Source: Helopsaltes ochotensis (taxonomy: Eukaryota; Chordata; Aves; Passeriformes; Locustellidae). Taken from it: DNA of 64,000 nucleotides. Under the pieces are notes generated by a model. That model was not told the origin of the DNA. It searched no databases and saw only the letters and a program-made list of their open reading frames with translations. Shown one piece after another: positions 49,801 through 61,300 of the stretch (the first letter of the stretch is position 1; every line of letters begins with the position of its first letter). Where the stretch lies: positions 2,739,977 through 2,803,976 of the forward strand of contig VXBM01000014.1 in assembly GCA_013400155.1 (NCBI GenBank), in the 5' to 3' direction. The position numbers were made by a program, and so were the translations under genes.

Positions 49801-51473
49801 TTGGTTAATATTAAAAAACTGCATATTCCACTGTGAGTTTCCAATTCCTAAATTACTAGTCATTTTTATTGAGTTTACTTTTACAAATATTTTGTTTTAA
49901 ACAAAATCTCAAGAGGGAGTAGGTTGTATTTGCATTTTGTTCAATTTTTTCCATTGCCATGAGAGACAATTCACTACTTGGCTCTGATAACAGTTCAAAG
50001 AATGTCATCGAAGTTTTGAACTATATTTGGAGCCCATTCATGATAATTGGGAAACCATTTAGCCTTACATATTGTATCAATGAACATGGCAAAAATGTCA
50101 TGCAGGCAAGCTTTATTGAAGAATGAGGGAAAGACTTGAAATTAAGTATCCAGCAAAATCGGACTATTTTGCAAAATCTTTTTTTTTTAATTATTGCCAT
50201 GACTGGCCTGTTTTTCCACATTTATTTCCTATATGTCATGAAGGTTATTATTTCATTTTGACATATTTATATTTTTCTATGACAGATCAGTATTGAACAG
50301 GTTAAATGACTATTCATGTATTTGACTTAAAAATATTTTAAACATTTCTTCACTGAACATGGAGATATATATATATTCTCTACAAAGAAGGAAAAGAACC
50401 CATCAGGTCACAGTAAAACCCCTATTGCTTGATGTTCAAATAACAAGGGAACAAAAAGGTTTGCACTGCTACAGTTAATGTTTCTACAGTTTATGAGAGG
50501 AGACAAATATTCACATCACCAAAACACATTTACATTCAATTTTGCTGAAAATATTTTTTAAAAAATGATAGATATAAAAACTAAAGATGACAAAAAGAAT
50601 CACAAGAGTTTCCCCAATAGATTTAGAGTTATGATTTTCATAATCCTAAGGGAATTTAAACTGCAGATTTGCTGCTAAGTTAGCAGTAGACAAAAAGAGA
50701 TGGTGAGAATATTTCCAGTGGAGAACCAACACATTTTATAAGAATCAAAGATGACAAGCTTATAAGTTGCAAAGAAGCATAACTTGTACTGTGAATATTA
50801 TTCACCAGGTTGAAGCCTTTTTCAAAATATGCCAGGGGATAGTACAAGGTTGGCAGCTACTCTCTGGGAAGTTTATTTTGTCAAGAATTTCACAGATGTG
50901 ATTATGTTCTGTAATTTCAATATATTTTACCAGAGTCCTTCAGGCATGGTTAACACTCTCCTGAAAAATATATCAACAAAATTGGTGAAGTACTTCAACA
51001 TACTGAGTGTCACTTAGATTAGGCTGGCTGAATAATTGCAGGAAAATTAAAACTTCCACTGAGTTATTTTGCACTATTTGCTTATTTGTTACTTGGTGCT
51101 ACCTGGTAAGTCCTCACTAAAACAGATGACCATATAATATGTATTTATCCAGAAGGGTACACAAGAAAAAGCTTCTTTAGCAACCCCAAGACAAGAGAGA
51201 ACTCTACTTCAATGTGTTATTCCACAAACAATTTAAAACATAATTATCAAAACTTATATATTAAAAAAAAAAGTGGCGTGCCAAGAAAGAACGGAAAATA
51301 TATTTGTTCTATGTTTGCACTGGAAGGTATTGATCAGGCATAGCAAGTTCAGTAATTCAAAGGAAGGAACTTAACTATGCTACAAACAAACACTACAAAA
51401 ATCTCTTCAGTTTATTCTAAGTTAACATGAAGGAAAAACCATCTCAGTCATCTCTTTATGGGCTGCACTGGGA

Positions 51474-52650
51474 TGTTGTGGCAAGGTTTGGTAACTGGGG
51501 CAGGGGGGAATTATAAAGTGGTTTCTGTGTGAAGCTGCGAGAAGCTTCTGGCAGCTTCCCCTGTGTCTGCCAGACCCAATGCCAGCCAGCTGCAGGATGG
51601 ACCTGATGCCCGCCAAGGCCAAAACCACCAGTGACCGTCTTTGGGATAATCATTTAAGGAGTGAGAATATGTGAGAGAAACATTGCTGCAGACACTCAGA
51701 TCAGTAAAGAAGGAATGGGAGAAGGTGCTCTGGGTGCTGGAGTAGATTTCCCTACAGCCTGTGGTGCAAATTGTGTTGAGGGAGCCATGTCCTTAATATC
51801 CATGAAGGTCCATGGTGGTGCAGAGATCCACCTGCAACCCACGGAAGAGACCCATATCAGAGCAGATGAATGCCCAAAAGAGACTGTGACATTGTGGAAA
51901 GCCTGTGGAGACGGAAGCCCATGCAGAAGCAAGTTTGCTGGCAGGATTTGTGATTCCATGGGGGAATTACACCCCATGGAAGAGACCTTTCCTGGAGCAG
52001 TTGCTGAAGAACTGTAGCTCATGGGAAGGATTCATGATGTGTGGAGGACTGCCTCCCATGAGATGGACCTCAGGCTGGAGCCTGGAAAGATTGTGAGGAA
52101 TACAGTGGCGATGGTGAGACAAGTCAATAGCTCGTCCAGAGAAGCAGTCACCAGTGGAAGTATACAAGACCAGGTTGGATGGCGCTCTGAGGAACCTGAT
52201 CCAATGAAAGATATTTCTGCTTATGGTAGGGGGCTGGGCTAAATGACCTTTGAAAGTCCCTTCCAAACCAAACCATTCTGAGATCTGTGCTTCTAAGCCA
52301 TTCTCCTGTGGAGAAAGGAGCGACAGAGACAAGGTGTGATGAACTGATCGCAACTTCCCTGTCCCGTTACACCACTGCAGGGAGAAGGTAATAGGTATTA
52401 GCGAAAAGTTAAACATGGGAAGAAGGGAGGGCTAGAGTGAAGGTGCTTTTAAGATTTCTCATTATCCTACTCTGCTTTAATTAATAATATATATATATAT
52501 ATATTTTCCCAAGTTGAGTCTGTTTTGCTTGTGATGGTTACTGGTGAGTGATCTCTCCCTGCCTTTACGTCAACCCTTTTGTTCTATTTTCTATTTCCTG
52601 CCCAGCCGAGGAGGAAAGTGATGGAGCAGCTTCGGTGGGTCAGCCTATCA
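51474..52650 (+). mobile_element. Solo ERV LTR, interrupted by a CR1
   Basis: It starts tgttgtggcaaggtttggta and passes gaagcttctggcagcttccc, tgccagccagctgcaggatg and ctttgggataatcatttaag. A middle section follows, built from diverged units such as cccatggaagagacc and ggagcagttgctgaagaact. After an inserted CR1 (52103-52295) it resumes with gagaaaggagcgacagagac, and later has ctcattatcctactctgctt, tgatctctccctgcc and gcttcggtgggtcagcc. Boundaries and order match a long (about 1 kb) passerine ERV LTR family. No viral internal genes are adjacent. It is antisense to PRKN. A (TA)n run lies at 52486-52503, near the expected poly(A) region. Confidence 0.88.
52103..52295 (+). mobile_element. CR1 LINE 3' end nested in the LTR
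   Basis: Between two parts of the LTR lies ggtgagacaagtcaatagct, then gaccaggttggatggcgctc and gaggaacctgatccaatgaa, then gggggctgggctaaatgacc and cccttccaaaccaaaccatt. This is a 5'-truncated CR1 3' end. LTR sequence stops just before it and resumes just after, so the CR1 inserted later than the retrovirus. Confidence 0.87.
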
Positions 52651-54395
52651 AAAATACCTAACAAGACACACCAAACAAGCACTTTTCCTAAGAGATTTTA
52701 GAAAGAAACTGAAGCTTTCTTCACCAGTATCCCATCTCTGTCTATGGCCAAAAGAAAACAAAATACAGCTCAGAATCTGTAGCATGTATAAAAATAAAAT
52801 GCATTTTTTCCTATTGTCTGCAGCAGACCAGCAAAAACATTGAACCATGAGATTATTTAAATGAAGTACAAATAGGTTACACAGGCAAAATGATTGATAT
52901 TTGCTTACCTTACATCTAAGGAATATTTATAAATTCATCAGTTGCAGCTGCACATCTAATGCACGTATGTCTAATTTCAGGATTGCACCTATCTTGTCAT
53001 ATAGATATTTTGATTTATTCCTTTTGTTCCATCATGAGATAATTTTTCTTCTTTTCCTCCACAACTCTTCAAAAAACAATTTCTACAACCTCATTATGTT
53101 TTTAAAAATGTTTCTATAATTACACAAGAAATAATATTGCATGTCTCTTTTCTTGATTTTCATTACTTGAGTGATCACAAAGAGGAAAAAAAAAGATCAC
53201 AGACAAATTCTTACAACTGTATGGAAGAAGGAATGTACAATTATAATTCTATTAGATTTTACATTTGCAATAATTATACATTTCTTAAAGTGTGAAAATC
53301 AGCTCAGAGCAACCTGAATTATAATAATACATAAAAACAAAGGAGTTCTACATAAATTTCTTCAAGACAAATTGTTGTGCTCTCGAATCAGGTCTTTTTA
53401 AGTATTACATCCTAGGCCCTGTCTCTTGGAGTATTCATTATATTCCAAAAGCTCAATATAGGTGAAACCATTATCTCATCAAAGTCAAGAGATATTTTGA
53501 CATTCGCATCAATATGGCCTCCACCCATCATAAGATCAAAAGATACAAACATGGAGGGGAAAAAAAAGCAGAAACATACATAAAACCAGTGTTCTTTCTG
53601 AATTTTCTTTAAAAAGCAATTTATGGTCTCTCCTTTTATAAACAACTTTACAATTAGACCAATTTCTCATTGCAGTAGGAATAGTCAGATGAAAGATAAT
53701 GCATCACCAAATCCCAAACATTCAATTGAGGTTACAGATTTGGGGGTGTGTTTCAATGCATTCTTTTTCTTGACCCATGTATGTATTTCATTTCTTGAAC
53801 AGCTCAAGTCCTCTGATGTTTCAGTGGTGTGTTTATATAATGCAGGACAGTTTATCCCAATAGCCGTTCCTGTTCTAAAAGTTAAAATCACCCATCTGGC
53901 ACATAACTTGATGCCAACTGTTAAGCACTGAACTGACAGAGGATCATGAAAAAATGCTAATTCTCTTCATGTTTTGCATGAGAACAGTAGAATGAATATG
54001 GAGGCCATTATGTGAAAATGATTGAGGCATGCCTCATTAACAGCATCTCCTTCTCTTACCTCCAATCAATGATTCAAATAATGTCAAGCCAACATTTTCA
54101 GTAAATGTGTAAGGAATTTGGCAGGTAGTTCAGCTTTCTGGCTCATTTTACAAGATTTCCACAAAACCCAAGTCAAATAATTGTCTCCTTCCAAGATTGT
54201 TCCCTAAAATGATATCAGACTGGTGTTAAAAAGAGGTACTGAAACTTGTTTCTGCTTTAGTGCAGGTAAGCTAGACTAAGTGCAAAGGGAGCAATAGTGA
54301 TTTGAATCTCTAGAATTGCACCTTATGATATTGATAAAGAGACACTTCAGAGGTCTTTCTGACAGTTTCATGGATTAAATCCATAAATATGTCTA

Positions 54396-54653
54396 TGGGA
54401 GTCAGCGCCCTGGTGGCAGCACCAGCCCTGACTGTCCTTTCCCCACCCCACTGTGTTTCCCCAATGGTCTAGGACCCCACATCAGCTCCTGCTCCAATGA
54501 TTCTGCAGCAGGACTGGTCTCCAGCTCCCCACAGACCTGCCTGGACTTTTCCCAGGGAGATGCCCAATGCCTGGCACTGGGGCTGTCCATGCCCGGACAG
54601 GGTGGGGCCTGGCCCTGGTCCCTGAGACCTCCAGACCCCAGGAAACCCTGACA
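54396..54653 (-). other. GC-rich segment with LTR-like TG...CA ends
   Basis: About 258 bp of strongly GC-rich DNA is set sharply into AT-rich flanks. On the minus strand it starts TGTCAGGGTTTCCTGGGGTC and ends gcgctgactccca, so it has the TG...CA ends of an LTR. No target-site duplication is visible. Two overlapping short minus-strand frames (61 and 87 codons) show no domain. It may be a short LTR or another non-autonomous element. Confidence 0.4.
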
Positions 54654-55312
54654 CTTGAATAGCATATTCTTTAATCAGTTATTTATTTTACTGAATGGAT
54701 TAAGACAATTAAGTATCATATTAAAACCATTAACTTGTTATTATAAACTGCCCTTATTAACCATACGTTCAATGGAGTACTTTCTCTGGTCAACCCTGCA
54801 AAAGGATGGTTTAGTGATGATAAAGTGCTTGTGACGGCCAGGCTAAAACAACCCCTCAAGAAGGTACAATAAGACTAAATATTTAATAATCTTTAGTAAC
54901 AGCAGTTCCTGTAGGCATAGAGTCCCTATTAGAAAAAGAATAGGGGTCTAAGATCAAAAGACGTGAAGAATCCTGGTAGGCCCTGAGGAGGATAGTTACA
55001 GGTGCAGAATAGTCATTGTTACTCTTGCTCCCTCCTCTTATCCACTAAAAAACCACAAATATTCAATATTTAGTGTAAGTTATGATCCAATTTTTTTTTC
55101 ATTTCAATTTTAATGTGACAAAAAACATTGGTAGATAATTTTCAAAACCATGAGATTTATGTCAAGCGCAATGAGAATTTTTCCAGATAAAAATCAGCAA
55201 ATAGGCTGTCTGCTGTGTTTCTACCTTACAAGTATGCTGGGGTAGTCCTTAATGCAAACATTAGGATGCAGTCTCAAAATTTCATACTCTGGTATGTATT
55301 GTCCTAGTCTTC

Positions 55313-55315
<3 letters not shown>

Positions 55316-55346
<31 letters not shown>

Positions 55347-55379
55347 NCCCCCAAACCAAAAACAAACCAAAAAACAACC
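55316..55379. repeat. Poly(A) run with an ambiguous base and an A/C tail
   Basis: A run of about 30 A bases ends in a single undetermined base (N at 55347), followed by CCCCCAAACC and AAAAACAAACC units. The N sits at the homopolymer end, where sequencing or assembly commonly fails, so true length is uncertain. Confidence 0.9.
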
Positions 55380-58300
55380 CTCAGGTGGCCAAAGAGCCAT
55401 CTATTCTAGCAATCTTATTTTCAATAGTGGCTACAAAAAGCAAATGGGAAAAATACAATAGGGCAAGCATATATGACACTTCCCTTTCTCTCTTCAAAAC
55501 TCCTTTTTTTTTCAGCTCAGAGATTTCCAAGGCCAGATAAGGCTTGTGTGAATATCTACTGGTAAGACAACATTCTGTCTGGATCACATGGCACTACTTT
55601 TCAGCTTTGGTGCTGCTGAAGGTAGTCATTACAACTGATAATAAAAACTGAAATAAAACTGAAAGCTCAAAGAAAGGGGATAGCTGTTTATAAAGGGTAC
55701 TCCAGCTCATTAAAATTTGAGAATAGTTTTACAAAACCCTCTCAGAATAAACCCTATAATTCCAAAGGGTACTGAGGAATTCCATTGCAGAGAATGAGAC
55801 TAAGAAGTCTACCACTGATGTATGAATAATTGGGTGAGATACAGCAGTCTTGATATAGGAACCCAGGAAAAAACTTACTGCTACAAACCTCATTGCTCAG
55901 GTCTTCTCGGGGCAGTCAAAACTGAGCTCTGTGGAGACGTACTCACATGTACTTTTTTCAAAAGTTCACATCTCTTTCTAACACCCCAATTTCTGCTTCA
56001 GTTTCAATAACTACAGTTTGTGGCTCTGCTATCATACAACTGTGGGTGAGAAAACAGCATCATTTTCAAAAATAATAGCTTTCTTCCAGATCAAAATCTA
56101 TGTTTCTCTCTCTACCCAATTTTAGGATGGCACAAGGTCAATATTCCAAAGCAAAAGATTCCATTAAGTTTCCATATTTTTTTCTTGAAGTAATTCAAGA
56201 GATGACATACTATTAAATATGTATTTTCAAAATTCCCAAGTGGAGACCAGAACTATTACTAAAACTGTCTGGAGCAGGGCTCTGTGTCTCTGCACATGTC
56301 AATTGCTGAAAATCCCAATTTCTACGCAGAGTTTATGAAAGCCATCAAAATTCCACAGTGCCACTGACTCCTGCCAGCACAAATTGAGTCTCAACATCGT
56401 TCCACAATTTATGTGACTAAATGAATAACTTTTATTTTCCTTAATCGAATAGAGACGAAAACATAAAAACTAGAGTTTTTAAGTTGTAAAATGTCTACTG
56501 AGAAAACAAAAGATTTTTTAAAAATCACAAAACATTATACAAATTTTTCTAAGTGTTAATTTTTGATTGTATACTATTTGCAAACTTCTCTTCATTATGG
56601 ATTGTCTAGAGAAAAAAATTATATAATGTATTTCAATGCATGGGATTTTTTTTATACAGAAATTGAATATGGGTAAGATGTTTTTATTTTTTTTTCATAA
56701 CTGAAGCTGGGAAAAGCTGCTACGATAATATTCATATTCCAATGCATTCTTAAATAAATTGCTACTCTGCCTCCATAATATCTCTCTCATTGTCAGTGGC
56801 AGCTGGAAGATCAGCAGGTTTTCATCTATTATCATTACTTACTGGGCTTGATGATGATTACTGTGCCAGTTGAGTCTGGGATCAAGTAATTAGTACTTGT
56901 AACTGAGAATGTGAGCCTTATCACAGCTCCTGCCACTCTCATGGTAAATGTAAAGATAAAAACATGTTCTGTATGACTGTATTTAGTGTGAAGCTTATAT
57001 TCTAATGGAGAACCGTGAGATGATCCCTGAAATGTTAGTGAGATATTCCTAAAAATGACCAGTATTTAAAATGAGTCTTCTGAGTAGAATTAATACTTTC
57101 ATAACCAGCAAAAAAACACCTTATGCTGAATGGTCCAAAACCTGCACAGAAGAAAAGTTTGTCTGGGATTGTGTCTTTCTTATGAGATTTAGAAACATCA
57201 GTCCTTTACACTGACACAGCTTACTATGGTCTCCACAACATCAGCATCACCCTCACCGTACAGTCACCTGCAGAAGGACACTTGGAATATTTGCCAAGAC
57301 CCCACCAGTGCTGCCTTGGCCCCGCTCCACTGGGGGGGTGCCCTCCATGTCCTGCTCAGTGTCTGCCTCGGAAATGTGCAGGGAGAGAGGACCCAGAGGG
57401 AGACCTACACTAAAGGTATCACACAGCGTTTGCCAACTGCCCTTGCTCCTTATGTTGCCTCATACTGTTTCTAGGAATGCTCATAAATGTCTGTGAATGA
57501 TGTCAGAAGGAACCCAAATTTCAACTTCCCCATGCTATTCTAATAAAGTTGTGTTGTTATTCACACAATAAGACCACAATGCTATAAAACATGAGAAAAA
57601 TACTATGAGCAACTTTGAGAGAAATTCAAGCTATAGCTAAAAAAATCCTGTATATAAAAGATGTATAAGCTGGTACTTCCCTGAAAACCTCCAAATACTA
57701 AAGGGATGAGAGAGGAAGTACACTTCTTCTGGGAAAATAACATAATATGTAATGAAGAAATACAGAAACAAATGTAATTGTAAATATCTTAAAACAAAAG
57801 CTGCTAAAAAAAAACTTGTAATCATTTCTTAGAAGAGGAAAACACAGTTCTAAAACTGAAGAAAAAAACCCCATGTTTCTATAAAATATACAATGAGTAA
57901 CTTTTCCAATATAGATAAAACTTGAGAATTTTATTCCATGTTTTTAAGATTAAAGGCAAGTTTATATTATAATATATTACTATTTTTAGAATACTTTCAC
58001 CAAACTTGTTGTACTCTATCATTAAGCAGAGATTTCTTTAAATTAAGTACAGTAAATTTCAGCTAACTTTGAAATATCAATAATTTCAACTTTGATTCTG
58101 GGCACAGGCTAAAGGAACATTTTAATAACTAGCATAAAACCATTATTGTTTGGTTTATACAGCATAATCCATTACTAAGCAATATTTATCACATCTACAT
58201 TGAACAACTTTATTTCCTACATAGAAAAATTACTGAACTGTGGCCACTCCAATTTTACAAATTGGAACGCAGCCACTGTGCCACATTTCTGAGAGTTACA

Positions 58301-61300
58301 TTGTGGAAAGTGATAATCACTCAATAGTAAAGCTTGTGGTAAAAAAAATTCTGTTAAAAATATTTAATCCACTGAACTATGAAATTCTGATATGATTTTC
58401 AAAACCATTATGCTAACATTTATGGCTCCAAATTTTCAGGAAAGAGGAGGGAAGGAAGAAAAAGAAAATACTTTATTAAAATATTTAAAATATTTTTATT
58501 TGGAAAAGACAACTTTTTCTTTGAGTCAGATATAACTAAGAACTTTTTCTTGTGACAGAACCATCTTATCAAAATATCTATAAAAATAAGTAAAATTTTG
58601 CCTTGGTTAAGAAAATGGCTAAAAGACAAAACTTTCCTTGTTTTTCCAAATTATGAAAATGAGGATGTGGATTATGACAGGAAGCTGGATCCTGAAGCTT
58701 AAGTGCATTCCTGCAGTTGACAAAGGACAAAAAGTATTGAATCTTGGAATGGACAATGGTTTATCCAAGAGGCAATGCATCAGGGAAATCATAATAATCA
58801 TTTTGGTGATCATCATAACACGACTACAAATCTACCTTTTTTTTTCAAGATGGCAGTTGAGTTTATGCAGCATCAGAGAACATAAAACCACTGTGCAAAC
58901 AAAAGATTGTTCCTCAAAAAACTTAAAAAGAGATGGAAAAGGACTGAGGCTGGCTCTCTCCAAATGAGCCATTAGCTGCTATTAGGGCTCTCCTGAAAAA
59001 TATGGAAGACGCATTCTGGCACCACATCAAATGTTACAGAGATATAATTCTGTCTCTACAATACTGTGCTGTTTTTTTCATGAAGACACTTGAATGTCAT
59101 CAGATCTGAAAAAGAATCAGATTTCCAAACCCCCAAATATTTTGCAAAATGGCATTCCTCTTTTTTTGGCTATTACTCTGGTTGCATGACTTCCACTGAC
59201 ATTGCGACAGAATTGACAGCTTTGAGAAACATTTCTATTATGTAAAATGAGCATTTCCAAGGGAAAATTACTTCATCAGATATAATTAATTGTTTTAACG
59301 TATTCTCATACATTTTGCTTTTTACAAGAAAACACAAGATACTCAATTCTGTTGATAGAAGCAGCAGGAATTTCATTTAGAAACAAAGACTGATGTATTT
59401 AAATTTCTGCCCAATCCCTTCTAAACTAAGCATATTTGCCTTGACAAAACTGCCTTATAAAGAAAGGCACATTGTAATTTAAACTGCCTTGGATCAAACG
59501 AAGCTAGTGACAGTGCCATCCTTATTATGTTGTTCCCATTCTATCCTAATCTGTTTCTAAATAGTGATGAATTTATTAATCTCATCCAAATATTTCTCAC
59601 TTCCAAGATGTGACCGTGTCTTAGTGTCAAATATGAATGAAGCCAAATTTCCATACTTGAACTAAAGCTGTTAAAGTTTCACACAACAGCATACGTGCAG
59701 GTGCAGATTTAATACAGAATCTCATTTGCCACAGTTTTCTCAGAAATAATCCTCAGTATTAGAGAGCTGTAAAAGTTGGATCATTCTCTAGTACATTTTT
59801 TAAAATTCCTTGGCACAGCAGTATTACCAAATATTTTGAATTTAAACACATGTATATAGATACATTCAGGTCATGTCAGTTTTAATCACCACAGTTTCTA
59901 GTTACTATTAAAATCTCTACTGTATCTGTCTTTAGCTATTATTAATCTTTCACGATAAAAGTAATTTACACTTCATTATTCTTAGACTCCTTAGGGCATA
60001 CTTGGCAAATGTAGCGTTCTGAATAAATGTTTTATATGCATCATATAAAAATTGAAGGAAAATATCTGATTTTATAACATGTTGTTGAATGCAGGATACA
60101 AGTGTTTGACAGCAGGGTGTTTTCTTCCAGGTTATGAGTTCAAATTCAACATGAAGCTGAAAAGACAATAGCATCACCAGATACTAAACCATCTATGACT
60201 TTTATTAAATGAAAGTCATAGATTTTAGAATCAGTCGCGACTATTATGATTTTCAGGTCTGGGTCCATATTCAGTTTTTGTCACAAAGCTTTACAGAGTA
60301 ATTTCTTCATAAAACCTATGAATTGTATGAGGTAAAACCTTTCTTTTTGAAATGCATCCTTCTTGGTTTACACTTCTTCTGATGAAGAATCTACTCTACT
60401 GTAATATCACTTCACTATCAAGAATGTCAGTGCTCACTTAGGTAACACAATGTTACAAAACATATTAAAAAAAAAAAAGGAGACCAAGACCTTTCAGCGT
60501 AGATGGCAAGGTACAGGAATGTCCTTTTCCAACACAGATGGAATAGTGCTCATCAAAGAAAAAATAAAAGCCAAAACAACCTAGTACTCTTTTTGAGTAA
60601 AATAAAGTGAAAAATACATAAGAACAGAGGTATGCAAACAAACAAATGGCACCAAACCAGATTTATGGGCTCTATACAGTTTGTTTAGACCTACTCCTTC
60701 TCGTCACATCTTATTAAAAATAATATATTTATTTTTCTTTATTGTTCTTTGGTTTTGGCTGTTTTTCTTGTTACGGACACAGTATTGCATTTTTTTATTA
60801 AAAAAACACATTTTAAGTTGTATAGCTGAATCCCAGCCTATTAATCAACAATGTAGAATGCTTTCTTTTAACTGCAAAATAGAGCACAAACCGCTTGAAG
60901 TGTTTTACTTTAATGATTTATAAATAGTGGCTAATACTTCAGCTATATAAAATGGGTTATTGATATTTCAGTGCATTCCTATTTGGAGTGCAGAAAGCTT
61001 CAATTTTTTTCATGTGTATACAATTAGGCTCTAAATTTCAGTTATTTTCTCTACAAAGAAGGTAGAAGGCAGAGATACAAATATAAACTTTCTTCCGTAT
61101 CCATGTCATTCAATCAGCACCATTTCACAGTCTAAAGTACAAAGTCTTTCTCAGTCACCTAACGAATGAGGTTCTTGTGTTATGGAATATAGGAACATGA
61201 TTGAAGAGCACTAACTTTTTCATCATTTAAAAATATTAGTGGAAAACAAAATCTGTAAGCTTTAAAGACTAGATAAGACTAGTGAGTGATATATTTAAAA

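Larger units (their letters stand above)
42951..51473. other. Intron 2 DNA between two LTR copies
   Basis: Apart from the A/C tracts at 45379 and 46754, no repeat family or exon is recognised. The part at 48600-49070 is less AT-rich, with two overlapping plus-strand frames of 68 and 82 codons, neither recognisable. Confidence 0.5.

Noticed and set aside
51661..52022. 118-codon plus and 108-codon minus frames over 51661-52022
   Set aside because: They lie inside the solo LTR, whose GC-richer repeated units stay open by composition; they are not viral genes.
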